Source: Leclercia sp. LSNIH1
Lineage (GTDB): Bacteria; Pseudomonadota; Gammaproteobacteria; Enterobacterales; Enterobacteriaceae
Direction of reading: 5' to 3'
NCBI RefSeq assembly: GCF_002902985.1
Contig: NZ_CP026167.1
Span: 1,612,001 to 1,676,000, forward strand
DNA: 64,000 nt
Part shown: piece after piece, positions 28,590 through 36,121 of the stretch
How the letters are laid out: the number at the start of each line of letters is the position of its first letter
Numbering within the stretch: position 1 is the first letter of the stretch
Program-made: the position numbers and the translations under genes
Notes under the pieces: generated by a model
Databases searched by the model: none
Told to the model about the DNA's origin: nothing
What the model saw: the letters and a program-made list of their open reading frames with translations, nothing else

Positions 28590-29455
28590 CGGCGGATAGG
28601 AATCAGGTATTCGCAGCGCAGGTCGATTGGGCGTTCTTCCGGTCTCACATCCGTTGACGGATAGTAACGCTCAATATCCTGCCCCTTTCTGCGGTTCAGG
28701 TTCAGCATCGGCATACAGGTGCCGTACACCGTCATGATAAAGTCCTGCACGCCGGTACCCAGCCCTTCATAGGTGAACATCACATATTCGCCGCCTTCCA
28801 GCACGACCGGTTTCGACCCCTGAATATAGCCATTGGCCATTTCCGGCGTTAATGCGGTGGTATAGAACACTTCCTGCTCGTCATCTTTTTCCAGGCTTGG
28901 ACGCGTCTCGTTCAGGCCATACAGCAGCGGCGGAATGGCCGGCGCATGGCTGAGGAAATCACGCCAGAACTGAACCCGCATCTGATGACGGAATTCGGAG
29001 ATCTGTTCCAGCGAGCAGGAGTAGCTTTGCGTCGTGCCGACCAGATGCGTCTCTGGCAGAGTGACGAACTCATGCTGAGGCAGGGTGAACTCGCCAAGGC
29101 GCAGCGGCGGGCACATACCGAATGAACTCCAGTCCGGGGAGCGGCGGTAGAGCGCAGGGGTCAACGAGAACTGTTTTTTGAACGCGCGGGTAAAGGTCTG
29201 CTGTGAATCAAAGCGGTACTGTAAGGCGATATCCAGAATTGGACGCGCAGTCAGGCGAAGCGCCACGGCGGACTTGGAGAGGCGACGTGCGCGGATATAG
29301 GCGCCAATGGCATGACCGGTGACATCCTTAAACATCCGCTGTAAATGCCACTTAGAATATCCCGCTTTTGCCGACACATTATCGAGTGACAACGGCTGAT
29401 CCAGATGGCCTTCCAGCCAGGTAAGAAGATCGCGAATAATTCCAGCCTGATCCAT
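28586..29455 (-). CDS. rob: Rob, AraC/XylS-family transcriptional activator
   Basis: Activates the mar/sox/rob regulon (efflux, superoxide and organic-solvent tolerance) when its C-terminal domain binds bile salts or other inducers. The two helix-turn-helix motifs occupy about residues 1-100 (SLDNVSAKAGYSKWHLQRMFK and the ILDIALQYRFDSQQTFTRAF segment). Residues 120-289 form the GyrI-like effector domain. The 289-residue length equals E. coli Rob. The 212-base gap to creA holds its promoter and an inverted repeat. Confidence 0.96.
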   Translation of the reverse strand: MDQAGIIRDLLTWLEGHLDQPLSLDNVSAKAGYSKWHLQRMFKDVTGHAIGAYIRARRLSKSAVALRLTARPILDIALQYRFDSQQTFTRAFKKQFSLTPALYRRSPDWSSFGMCPPLRLGEFTLPQHEFVTLPETHLVGTTQSYSCSLEQISEFRHQMRVQFWRDFLSHAPAIPPLLYGLNETRPSLEKDDEQEVFYTTALTPEMANGYIQGSKPVVLEGGEYVMFTYEGLGTGVQDFIMTVYGTCMPMLNLNRRKGQDIERYYPSTDVRPEERPIDLRCEYLIPIRR

Positions 29456-29489
29456 ATACTATCCTCATCCTTTAAACAGCAGATACCCT

Positions 29490-29503
29490 GCTAACAGGTT
29501 AGC
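29490..29503. repeat. Inverted repeat in the rob 5' region
   Basis: GCTAAC-AG-GTTAGC is a perfect 6-bp inverted repeat, 35 bases upstream of the rob ATG and next to a -10-like TATTAT on the reverse strand. It could be an operator or a leader hairpin; no known regulator motif is clearly matched. Confidence 0.4.
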
Positions 29504-29667
29504 GGATAATAGCATTTTTTGATGTTTTAGCATTCAGTGTTTTTTTTGCGCTTAAATGCGATTTTCCTTGTTATCCAGGGAGATATTTTCTAATGCTGTG
29601 ATCTTGCTGCTTTTTTTATATCATTGTTGAATAATTACGCGGTTCAATCTTCAAATATGGTAACAAT

Positions 29668-30138
29668 ATGAAATACAAGACATTGATCGTTATGACGCTG
29701 CTGTTATTAGTGGGGCGCGCCGTGCAGGCCGAGGAGATTGGCTCTGTCGATACCGTATTCAAAGTTTTCGGGCCGGACCATAAAATTGTTGTCGAAGCTT
29801 TTGACGATCCCGATGTAAAGAACGTGACCTGCTATATCAGCCGGGCAAAAACGGGCGGGATAAAAGGGGGCCTTGGGCTGGCGGAAGACACCTCCGACGC
29901 GGCGATCTCTTGTCAGCAGGTGGGGCCAGTTGAGCTGAGCGACAAGATCAAAAACGGTAAGGCACAGGGCGATGTAGTATTCCAGAAACGCACCTCGCTG
30001 GTGTTCAAAAAACTGCAGGTGGTGCGTTTCTATGATGCGAAACGTAACGCGCTGGCTTACCTGGCCTACTCGGATAAGGTCGTTGAAGGTTCACCTAAGA
30101 ACGCGCTGAGCGCGGTGCCCATTATGCCGTGGCATTAA
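29668..30138 (+). CDS. creA: CreA, periplasmic protein of the cre locus
   Basis: Conserved protein of unknown function encoded first in creABCD. The first 21 residues look like a signal peptide ([21 protein letters not shown]). The mature part contains two cysteines (in VTCYIS and AISCQQ) that could form a disulfide. The 156 residues compare with 157 in E. coli. creB follows 14 bases after the stop. Periplasmic location is inferred from the signal peptide. Confidence 0.93.
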   Translation: MKYKTLIVMTLLLLVGRAVQAEEIGSVDTVFKVFGPDHKIVVEAFDDPDVKNVTCYISRAKTGGIKGGLGLAEDTSDAAISCQQVGPVELSDKIKNGKAQGDVVFQKRTSLVFKKLQVVRFYDAKRNALAYLAYSDKVVEGSPKNALSAVPIMPWH

Positions 30139-30152
30139 TTCAGGGACACGCC

Positions 30153-30842
30153 ATGCAGCAACCTGTGGTCTGGCTGGTTGAAGACGAAATCAGCATCGCC
30201 GATACGCTGATCTACATGCTCCAGCAGGAGGGATTTGCGGTAAAGGCCTTTGAACGTGGCCTTCCGGTGCTGGAGGAAGCGCGCCGACAAAGCCCGGCGC
30301 TCGCCATCCTGGACGTGGGGCTGCCGGATATCAGCGGTTTTGAGCTCTGCCGTCAGCTGCTGGCCCGGCATCCTTCGCTACCGGTGCTGTTCCTGACGGC
30401 CCGCAGCGATGAAGTGGACAAGCTGCTCGGTCTGGAGATTGGCGCAGATGATTACGTCGCCAAACCCTTCTCGCCCCGTGAGGTATGCGCCCGGGTGCGG
30501 ACCATTTTACGGCGCATGCAAAAGTCCGCTGCGCCTTCAGAGATTGTCCGTATCGGCGAGTTTGAACTGAATGAACCTGCCGCCAGGATCAGCTGGTTTG
30601 GTGAGCCATTACCCCTGACACGCTACGAGTTCCTGCTGCTTAAAACGCTGCTGAACGCGCCGGGCCGCGTCTATTCCCGCCAGCAATTGATGGATAAAGT
30701 CTGGGGAGAGGAGGGCGACAGCTTCGATCGCACCGTGGATACCCATATTAAAACCCTGCGCGCCAAACTGCGGGCCGTGAATGACCAGCTTTCCCCTATC
30801 AGCACCCACCGCGGCATGGGTTATAGCCTGGGATTATATTAA
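30153..30842 (+). CDS. creB: CreB, response regulator
   Basis: OmpR/PhoB-type response regulator of the CreBC carbon-source two-component system. The receiver domain has the phospho-acceptor Asp54 (AILDVGLPD) and the conserved Lys in DDYVAKPFSP. A C-terminal winged helix follows. The ATG at 30153 follows CAGGGA and gives 229 residues, as in E. coli; an earlier ATG inside the end of creA would add eight residues. The stop overlaps the creC ATG by one base. Confidence 0.96.
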   Translation: MQQPVVWLVEDEISIADTLIYMLQQEGFAVKAFERGLPVLEEARRQSPALAILDVGLPDISGFELCRQLLARHPSLPVLFLTARSDEVDKLLGLEIGADDYVAKPFSPREVCARVRTILRRMQKSAAPSEIVRIGEFELNEPAARISWFGEPLPLTRYEFLLLKTLLNAPGRVYSRQQLMDKVWGEEGDSFDRTVDTHIKTLRAKLRAVNDQLSPISTHRGMGYSLGLY

Positions 30843-32266
30843 TGCGCATAGGCATGCGGCTGTTGCTGGGATACTTCCTGATTGTGGCCATCGCCGCGTG
30901 GTTTGTGCTGTCGATCTTTGTTCAGGAGATCAAGCCCGGCGTGCGCAGGGCAACCGAAGGCACGCTGATTGACACCGCGACGCTGCTGGCGGAAGTGGGG
31001 CGAGACGATCTGCTCGCAGGCAACCCGCAGGAGGGCAAGCTGGCGCAGGCCTTTTCCCGGCTCCACCAGCGCCCGTTTCGCGCCAATATTGGCGGCATTC
31101 ATAAAGTGCGTAACGAATATCACGTCTACATGACCGATGCCCGCGGCCGGGTGGTATTTGATTCCACCGGCCTGGCCGTGGGGAAGGATTACGCGCGCTG
31201 GAATGACGTCTGGCTGACGCTGCGCGGGGAGTATGGCGCCCGCAGTACGCCGAGCGATCCGCAGGATCCGGAGAGTACGGTCATGTACGTTGCCGCGCCG
31301 GTGGTCGATCGGGGCAAGATTATAGGCGTATTGTCGGTAGGAAAGCCCAATAGCGCGATGGCGCCGGTGATCCAGCGCAGCGAGCGACGGATCCTGTGGG
31401 CCGGCGGCGCGCTGCTGGGGATTGCGTTGCTCATTGGTCTGGCGGTGGCCTGGTGGATCAACCGCTCGATTAACACCCTGTCGCGCTATGCCGACTCGGT
31501 GACCAATGATACCCCGCTGCCGTTGCCCGATCCGGGCAGCAGTGAACTGCGCAAACTGGCGCAGGCGCTGGAGAACATGCGTGTTCGTCTGGAGGGAAAA
31601 AATGATATCGAAAATTATGTGCATGCGCTCACCCACGAACTGAAAAGCCCGCTGGCCGCGATCCGCGGTGCGGCCGAGATCCTGGCAGAGCAGCCCCCGC
31701 CGCAGGTGGCGGCGCGGTTTATTGATAATATTCTGGCGCAAAACGCGCGCATGCAGTCGCTGGTTGAAAAACTTCTCGCTCAGGCCAGGCTGGAAAACAG
31801 GGTCGAGATCGTTCCGGTCAGTGTCAGCATTGATGAGCTGTTCACACGCCTTGCCGATGCGCGCGCGGCGACGCTCGCCTCCCGAAACATCACTCTGAAC
31901 TGGCAAAGGAGCGGGTGCTGCGTGGAGGGCGATGCCGATCTGCTTGAGCAGGCGCTGGGCAATTTACTGGATAACGCTATCGACTTTACCCCGCCGGGTG
32001 GGGCGATCCAGCTTGCCGCTACGCAGGCGTTCAGGCAGGTCACCATCACCGTGACGGATAACGGAAGCGGCATCCCGGATTATGCGCAGGCGCGAATCTT
32101 TGAGCGCTTCTACTCCCTCCCGCGCGAGAACGGGTTGAAAAGTAGCGGGCTGGGGCTGGCCTTTGTGCTGGAGGTGGCGCGTCTGCATCAGGGGAGCATC
32201 GATCTGCGAAACCGGACTGACGGCGGCGTGACGGCCACCCTGATACTTCACCGTCCCTTCACATAA
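30842..32266 (+). CDS. creC: CreC, sensor histidine kinase
   Basis: Inner-membrane sensor kinase for CreB, responding to carbon source and growth conditions. Membrane helices lie near residues 8-27 and 184-205, with a periplasmic sensor domain between them. An HAMP-like linker is followed by the H-box HALTHELKSPLAA (phosphorylated His265), then the N-box LGNLLDNAIDFT and the GLGLAFV G-box. The 474 residues equal E. coli CreC. The last codons contain a CreB-binding tag that controls the next gene, creD. Confidence 0.96.
   Translation: MRIGMRLLLGYFLIVAIAAWFVLSIFVQEIKPGVRRATEGTLIDTATLLAEVGRDDLLAGNPQEGKLAQAFSRLHQRPFRANIGGIHKVRNEYHVYMTDARGRVVFDSTGLAVGKDYARWNDVWLTLRGEYGARSTPSDPQDPESTVMYVAAPVVDRGKIIGVLSVGKPNSAMAPVIQRSERRILWAGGALLGIALLIGLAVAWWINRSINTLSRYADSVTNDTPLPLPDPGSSELRKLAQALENMRVRLEGKNDIENYVHALTHELKSPLAAIRGAAEILAEQPPPQVAARFIDNILAQNARMQSLVEKLLAQARLENRVEIVPVSVSIDELFTRLADARAATLASRNITLNWQRSGCCVEGDADLLEQALGNLLDNAIDFTPPGGAIQLAATQAFRQVTITVTDNGSGIPDYAQARIFERFYSLPRENGLKSSGLGLAFVLEVARLHQGSIDLRNRTDGGVTATLILHRPFT
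32247..32262 (+). promoter_or_regulatory. cre tag (CreB site) for creD
   Basis: TTCAC-CGTCCC-TTCAC is a perfect match to the CreB-binding tag TTCACNNNNNNTTCAC. It lies in the last codons of creC, 62 bases before creD, where CreB activates creD in E. coli. Confidence 0.85.
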
Positions 32267-32324
32267 CTTCAAACTGACCCCACATAGCCTGGTTAGGCTC
32301 TCCTCATCACAAAGGAGACCTGAT

Positions 32325-33674
32325 ATGAAATCCCCCCTGTTCTGGAAAGTCAGCACCCTGTTAGGGTGCATTCTGCTGTTACTCATCCCACTGATGCTGG
32401 TGGGCAATCTGATTTCGGAGCGTGAGAGCTATCGCAACGAGGTCGAAAACACCCTTCGCCAGAGTACCAGCGGCCCGCAGCAGCTGGTGGGCCCGCTGAT
32501 CGCCATTCCGGTAACGGAGATCTATTACAAACAGGAAGAGGCGAAAAAGGTGGAGTATAAGAAGCGTTATATGCACTTCATTCTGCCGGAGACGCTACTG
32601 GTTGAGGGCAATCAGCACGTGCAAACGCGCAATATCGGCATCTATGACGGACAAATCTGGAATACCGATCTCAACATTAAGGCGCAGTTTACGACGGAAA
32701 AACTGGCGGAGTTGCAGGGTGAGACGATGACGCTCGGCAAGCCGTTTATCGTGGTCGGCGTCGGGGATGCGCGCGGGATAGGGGCAGTGAGCATCTCAAA
32801 AATCAATGGTGAGACGTTAAGCATCGAGCCTGGCGCCGGGGTGTACGGGGCGTTATCCGGCATTCACATCCCACTGACCGACAACGCGCTGGCGGCAAAA
32901 ACCGTCTCGCTGGAGATGTCGCTCAATCTGGCCGGTACCGGCAGCTTTGCCGTGGTTCCAGTGGGACGTAACAGCGAAATGACCCTGAACAGTAACTGGC
33001 CGCACCCGAGCTTTATGGGCAATTACCTGCCGGTTAAGCACGAGATTAGCGCGTCTGGTTTCCAGGCAAACTGGAAAAGTAGCTGGTTTGCGAACAATCT
33101 TGCGGGCTGGTTCAACGACAACGAGATCCCTGAATGGAGTGCGATCCCGGCGTTTAGCGTCACGGTGGCGACCCCCGCGGATCAGTATCAGCTGACCGAC
33201 CGCGCGATTAAGTACGCCATTTTACTGATTGCTTTGACGTTTATGGCCTTCTTCGTCTTTGAAACTTTAACCGGATTGCGGCTGCACCCGATGCAGTACC
33301 TGCTGGTGGGACTGGCGCTGGTGCTGTTCTATCTGGTGCTACTGGCGTTGTCTGAGCATGTGGGCTTTACACCCGCATGGATTATCGCCAGCCTGGTAGG
33401 GGCGCTAATGAACGGCGTCTATCTGCAGGCAGTGCTGAAAAGCTGGAAACGCAGTGGCCTGTTTGTGCTGGCGCTGCTGGGGCTGGACGTGGTGATGTGG
33501 TTCCTGCTGCGTTCAGAAGAGAGTGCGTTGCTGCTGGGCTCTGCGGTGCTGGTGCTGGCCCTGTTCGCGGTAATGTATCTCACGCGCCACTTTGACTGGT
33601 ACTCGCTCTCCCAGCCGAAGCGCACGGCGCCATCCGGGTCATCGGATAAAGATACGATGCGGTTATGGAAATAA
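32325..33674 (+). CDS. creD: CreD, inner-membrane protein of the Cre regulon
   Basis: Inner-membrane protein strongly induced by CreB; in Aeromonas and Stenotrophomonas the Cre system and CreD influence beta-lactam response and envelope integrity. An N-terminal membrane helix (about residues 9-28) precedes a large extracytoplasmic domain of about 265 residues; five or so C-terminal helices follow from residue 300, and the tail is charged. The length is 449 residues, near E. coli CreD (450). A cre tag upstream and a terminator downstream mark it as a separately controlled gene. Confidence 0.94.
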   Translation: MKSPLFWKVSTLLGCILLLLIPLMLVGNLISERESYRNEVENTLRQSTSGPQQLVGPLIAIPVTEIYYKQEEAKKVEYKKRYMHFILPETLLVEGNQHVQTRNIGIYDGQIWNTDLNIKAQFTTEKLAELQGETMTLGKPFIVVGVGDARGIGAVSISKINGETLSIEPGAGVYGALSGIHIPLTDNALAAKTVSLEMSLNLAGTGSFAVVPVGRNSEMTLNSNWPHPSFMGNYLPVKHEISASGFQANWKSSWFANNLAGWFNDNEIPEWSAIPAFSVTVATPADQYQLTDRAIKYAILLIALTFMAFFVFETLTGLRLHPMQYLLVGLALVLFYLVLLALSEHVGFTPAWIIASLVGALMNGVYLQAVLKSWKRSGLFVLALLGLDVVMWFLLRSEESALLLGSAVLVLALFAVMYLTRHFDWYSLSQPKRTAPSGSSDKDTMRLWK

Positions 33675-33702
33675 AAAAAACGGCGCCAGGGCGCCGTTTT
33701 TT
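33673..33702. terminator. Bidirectional terminator between creD and arcA
   Basis: A GC stem (CGGCGC/GCGCCG, extendable) flanked by eight A residues before and six T residues after, between the convergent creD and arcA. Confidence 0.9.
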
Positions 33703-33719
33703 ATGACTTATGTGCAGAA

Positions 33720-34436
33720 TTATTCCTGCAGGTCGCCGCAGAAACGATAGCCTTCACCATGAATGGTGGCGATAATTTCTGGTGTATCCGGCGTGGATTC
33801 GAAATGTTTACGAATACGGCGGATAGTCACGTCAACGGTACGGTCGTGTGGCTTCAGCTCACGGCCGGTCATTTTTTTCAGCAGTTCTGCACGGGACTGG
33901 ATCTTGCCCGGGTTTTCGCAGAAGTGCAGCATGGCGCGGAATTCGCTGCGCGGCAGTTTGTACTGGTCGCCCTGCGGGCTCACCAGAGAACGGCTATTAA
34001 TATCCAGTTCCCAGCCGTTGAATTTGTAGCTCTCTACGCTACGACGCTCTTCGCTGACCGTGCCCAGGTTCATGGTGCGGGACAGCAGATTGCGTGCACG
34101 AATGGTTAACTCGCGTGGGTTAAACGGTTTGGTGATATAGTCATCCGCGCCGATTTCCAGGCCAAGAATTTTATCAACTTCGTTGTCGCGGCCGGTCAGG
34201 AACATTAACGCAACGTTCGCCTGTTCACGCAGTTCACGTGCCAGCAGAAGGCCGTTTTTACCCGGCAGGTTGATGTCCATGATAACCAAGTTGATATCAT
34301 TTTCAGAAAGGATCTGATGCATCTCTGCGCCATCGGTAGCTTCAAAGACATCGTAGCCTTCTGCTTCGAAAATGCTCTTTAACGTGTTGCGTGTTACCAA
34401 CTCGTCTTCAACGATAAGAATGTGCGGGGTCTGCAT
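33720..34436 (-). CDS. arcA: ArcA, redox response regulator
   Basis: OmpR-type response regulator that, when phosphorylated by ArcB under low oxygen, represses respiratory and activates fermentative genes. The receiver domain has Asp54 (IMDINLPGK) and the conserved lysine in [10 protein letters not shown]; the winged-helix DNA-binding domain spans about residues 135-235. The 238 residues equal E. coli ArcA. The long upstream region holds an FNR-type site (34714-34727) and an ArcA-box-like sequence, consistent with FNR activation of arcA. Confidence 0.97.
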   Translation of the reverse strand: MQTPHILIVEDELVTRNTLKSIFEAEGYDVFEATDGAEMHQILSENDINLVIMDINLPGKNGLLLARELREQANVALMFLTGRDNEVDKILGLEIGADDYITKPFNPRELTIRARNLLSRTMNLGTVSEERRSVESYKFNGWELDINSRSLVSPQGDQYKLPRSEFRAMLHFCENPGKIQSRAELLKKMTGRELKPHDRTVDVTIRRIRKHFESTPDTPEIIATIHGEGYRFCGDLQE

Positions 34437-34531
34437 GTTTGCTACCTAAATTGCCAACTAAATCGAAACAGGAAGTACAAAAGTCCCTGACCTGCCTGAT
34501 ACATGCCACAAATTAACATGACCGGCGTAAC

Positions 34532-34672
34532 GTGACTAAAGTACGTAATTGCGTTCTTGATGCACTTTCCATCAACGTCAACAACATCATTAGCTTGGTC
34601 GTGGGTACTTTCCCTCTGGACCCGACAGTGTCAAAAACGGCTGTCATCCTAACCATTTTAACAGCAACATAA
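34532..34672 (+). CDS. yjjY: YjjY, conserved 46-residue protein or leader-like peptide
   Basis: A 46-codon frame opening with GTG (VTKVRNCVLDALSINVNN) matches E. coli YjjY almost residue for residue. It diverges from arcA and lies in the arcA leader/promoter region. The function is unknown. The sequence has no signal peptide; the C-terminal third is hydrophobic and threonine/valine-rich (VSKTAVILTILTAT). The ribosome binding site is weak. Because the DNA also carries arcA promoter elements, conservation could be for DNA or RNA rather than protein, so translation is uncertain. Confidence 0.55.
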   Translation: MTKVRNCVLDALSINVNNIISLVVGTFPLDPTVSKTAVILTILTAT

Positions 34673-34713
34673 CAGGCTAAGTGACACCAGACACCCAATA
34701 AAACTACGCTTCG

Positions 34714-34727
34714 TTGACATATATCAA
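34714..34727. promoter_or_regulatory. FNR box in the arcA upstream region
   Basis: TTGAC-ATAT-ATCAA differs from the FNR consensus TTGAT-N4-ATCAA at one base. It lies about 280 bases upstream of the arcA start codon, agreeing with the known FNR activation of arcA in E. coli. Confidence 0.75.
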
Positions 34728-34820
34728 GTTCAATTGTAGCACGTTAACAGTTTGATGAAATCATCGTAGCGGATCGCTAGCCTTTGTCACAAATTTTCAA
34801 CAAACCAACTAGTTGCGACC

Positions 34821-34835
34821 GTTAATTAATAAACA
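34821..34835 (+). promoter_or_regulatory. ArcA-box-like sequence
   Basis: GTTAATTAATAAACA resembles the ArcA-P consensus GTTAATTAAATGTTA, with the first nine bases perfect. It lies in the arcA-yjtD region and could mediate autoregulation of arcA or control of yjjY or yjtD. Confidence 0.45.
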
Positions 34836-34990
34836 AGGTGAATCCAATGTCAACATTGAACCTGAGAAATCATTATCATTATTAAACATAGGGATAAGTA
34901 TTGTTCATTAACATTATCGCTTAAAGTTCATTCACGAAATAGTTTAGTATTTTTAATTTGTAGTGAAATGCTATTTCAGTGATTTCTGTT

Positions 34991-35008
34991 ACGAATTTGT
35001 AAATTCGT
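34991..35008. repeat. Perfect inverted repeat upstream of yjtD
   Basis: ACGAATTT-GT-AAATTCGT is an 8-bp perfect inverted repeat in AT-rich DNA. A CRP-like sequence (GATGA-TGTGTA-TCACA, 35021-35036) follows at once. It may be an operator or a hairpin in the yjtD leader. The remaining DNA from 34673 to 35071 shows no gene. Confidence 0.45.
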
Positions 35009-35071
35009 GATGCGTAATATGATGATGTGTATCACATTTTTATCGGCTAACTGCCTAAAAAGAGAGCATAA

Positions 35072-35758
35072 ATGCATTTGTCTATCGTACTGGTATCCCC
35101 AGCAAGAGCAGAAAATATCGGTGCCGCCGCACGGGCAATGAAGACCATGGGGTTTACCGATTTACGAATCGTTGCCAGCGACGCGCACAACGAACCTGCG
35201 GCGCGTTGGGTTGCCCATGGATCTGGAGATATCTTAGATAATTTAACGACTTACGAAACGCTGGCCGACGCGCTGCACGATATCTCTTATACCGTCGCTA
35301 CCACCGCACGCAGCCGATCTAAGTTTCATTACTACGCCACGCCCGCTGAACTGGTGCCGTTACTGGCAGAAAAAAGCCAGTGGCTGCCCAACATGGCGCT
35401 GGTTTTTGGCCGGGAAGATTCCGGCCTGACGAACGAGGAACTGGCACTCGCAGACGTGCTGACCGGCGTGCCGATGGTGGCAGATTATCCGTCGCTAAAT
35501 TTAGGTCAGGCCGTGATGGTGTACTGCTATCAATTAGCATCCTTGATGCAAAATCCTGCTCCACCTCCGGCTGAGGTGGATGAAAACCAGCTTTCTGCTC
35601 TGCGTGCGCGTACCGAACGCCTGCTGACCTCGCTGAATGTCGCCGACGATCAAAAAATGGCGGAGTGGCTACAGCAGCGGTTAGGTCTGTTAGGTCAGCG
35701 AGACACGGCAATGTTGCACCGATTACTGCACGATATCGAAAAAAAACTGGCAGAGTAA
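35072..35758 (+). CDS. yjtD: YjtD (LasT), SpoU/TrmJ-like RNA 2'-O-methyltransferase
   Basis: Predicted SPOUT-class RNA methyltransferase related to TrmJ. The three SpoU motifs are visible: SPARAENIGAAARAM near the N-terminus, LVFGREDSGLTNEE in the middle, and YPSLNLGQAVMVYCYQL, which form the knotted SAM site. The C-terminal helical tail (residues about 175-228) resembles TrmJ. The length of 228 residues equals E. coli YjtD. The RNA substrate is not known. It stands alone after a long regulatory gap and before the thr leader. Confidence 0.9.
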   Translation: MHLSIVLVSPARAENIGAAARAMKTMGFTDLRIVASDAHNEPAARWVAHGSGDILDNLTTYETLADALHDISYTVATTARSRSKFHYYATPAELVPLLAEKSQWLPNMALVFGREDSGLTNEELALADVLTGVPMVADYPSLNLGQAVMVYCYQLASLMQNPAPPPAEVDENQLSALRARTERLLTSLNVADDQKMAEWLQQRLGLLGQRDTAMLHRLLHDIEKKLAE

Positions 35759-35891
35759 AATTCTGTCATACTTTTTTGTTATGGTTGAATGCGCCAAAAA
35801 GCGTACTGTGTACGGTCCGATCCGGACGGAAATAAAAACTCAGGCAGAGATACGTGAAAGGGCCGGAAAATGTGATCAAATTAGAAATTCG

Positions 35892-35922
35892 TTGACTTAC
35901 CGGCACGTATGCTTTAACCAAT
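35892..35922 (+). promoter_or_regulatory. thr operon promoter region
   Basis: TTGACT (35892-35897) is a good -35 element in the same relation to thrL as in E. coli (TTGACT, then TTTAACCAATA). The -10 element is poorly defined: a TATGCT lies too close (10 bases) and the TTTAACCAATAG segment is degenerate. The assignment follows the conserved layout; exact hexamers are uncertain. Confidence 0.6.
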
Positions 35923-35970
35923 AGGGTCAGACAGCACAGACAGATAATAATGACAGAGTACACAACATCC

Positions 35971-36039
35971 ATGAAACGCATCAGCATCACCACCATTACC
36001 ACCACCATCATCATTACCACAGGTAACGGTGCGGGCTGA
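35971..36039 (+). CDS. thrL: ThrL, thr operon leader peptide
   Basis: A 22-residue leader starting MKRISI and ending TGNGAG, with seven threonine and six isoleucine codons in one run. Ribosome stalling at these codons when charged tRNA-Thr or tRNA-Ile is scarce prevents formation of the downstream terminator, so thrABC is transcribed. The leader is one codon longer than the 21-residue E. coli ThrL and has one fewer threonine and more isoleucine codons. The terminator begins about 25 bases after its stop codon. Confidence 0.93.
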   Translation: MKRISITTITTTIIITTGNGAG

Positions 36040-36063
36040 CGCGTACAGGAAAGAAAAGAAAAA

Positions 36064-36095
36064 AGCCCGCACCTGAACAGTGCGGGCTTTTTTTT
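36064..36095 (+). terminator. thr attenuator terminator
   Basis: A 9-bp stem (AGCCCGCAC/GTGCGGGCT, loop CTGAACA) followed by seven further T residues, lying between thrL and thrA. The 5' arm can alternatively pair with GTGCGGGCTG at the end of thrL (36029-36038), giving the antiterminator switch. Confidence 0.93.
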
Positions 36096-36121
36096 CGGCT
36101 AAAGATCACGAGGTAACAACC

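Noticed and set aside
35908..35913. TATGCT as the thr promoter -10 box.
   Set aside because: It is only 10 bases from the -35 TTGACT, too close for a sigma-70 promoter.
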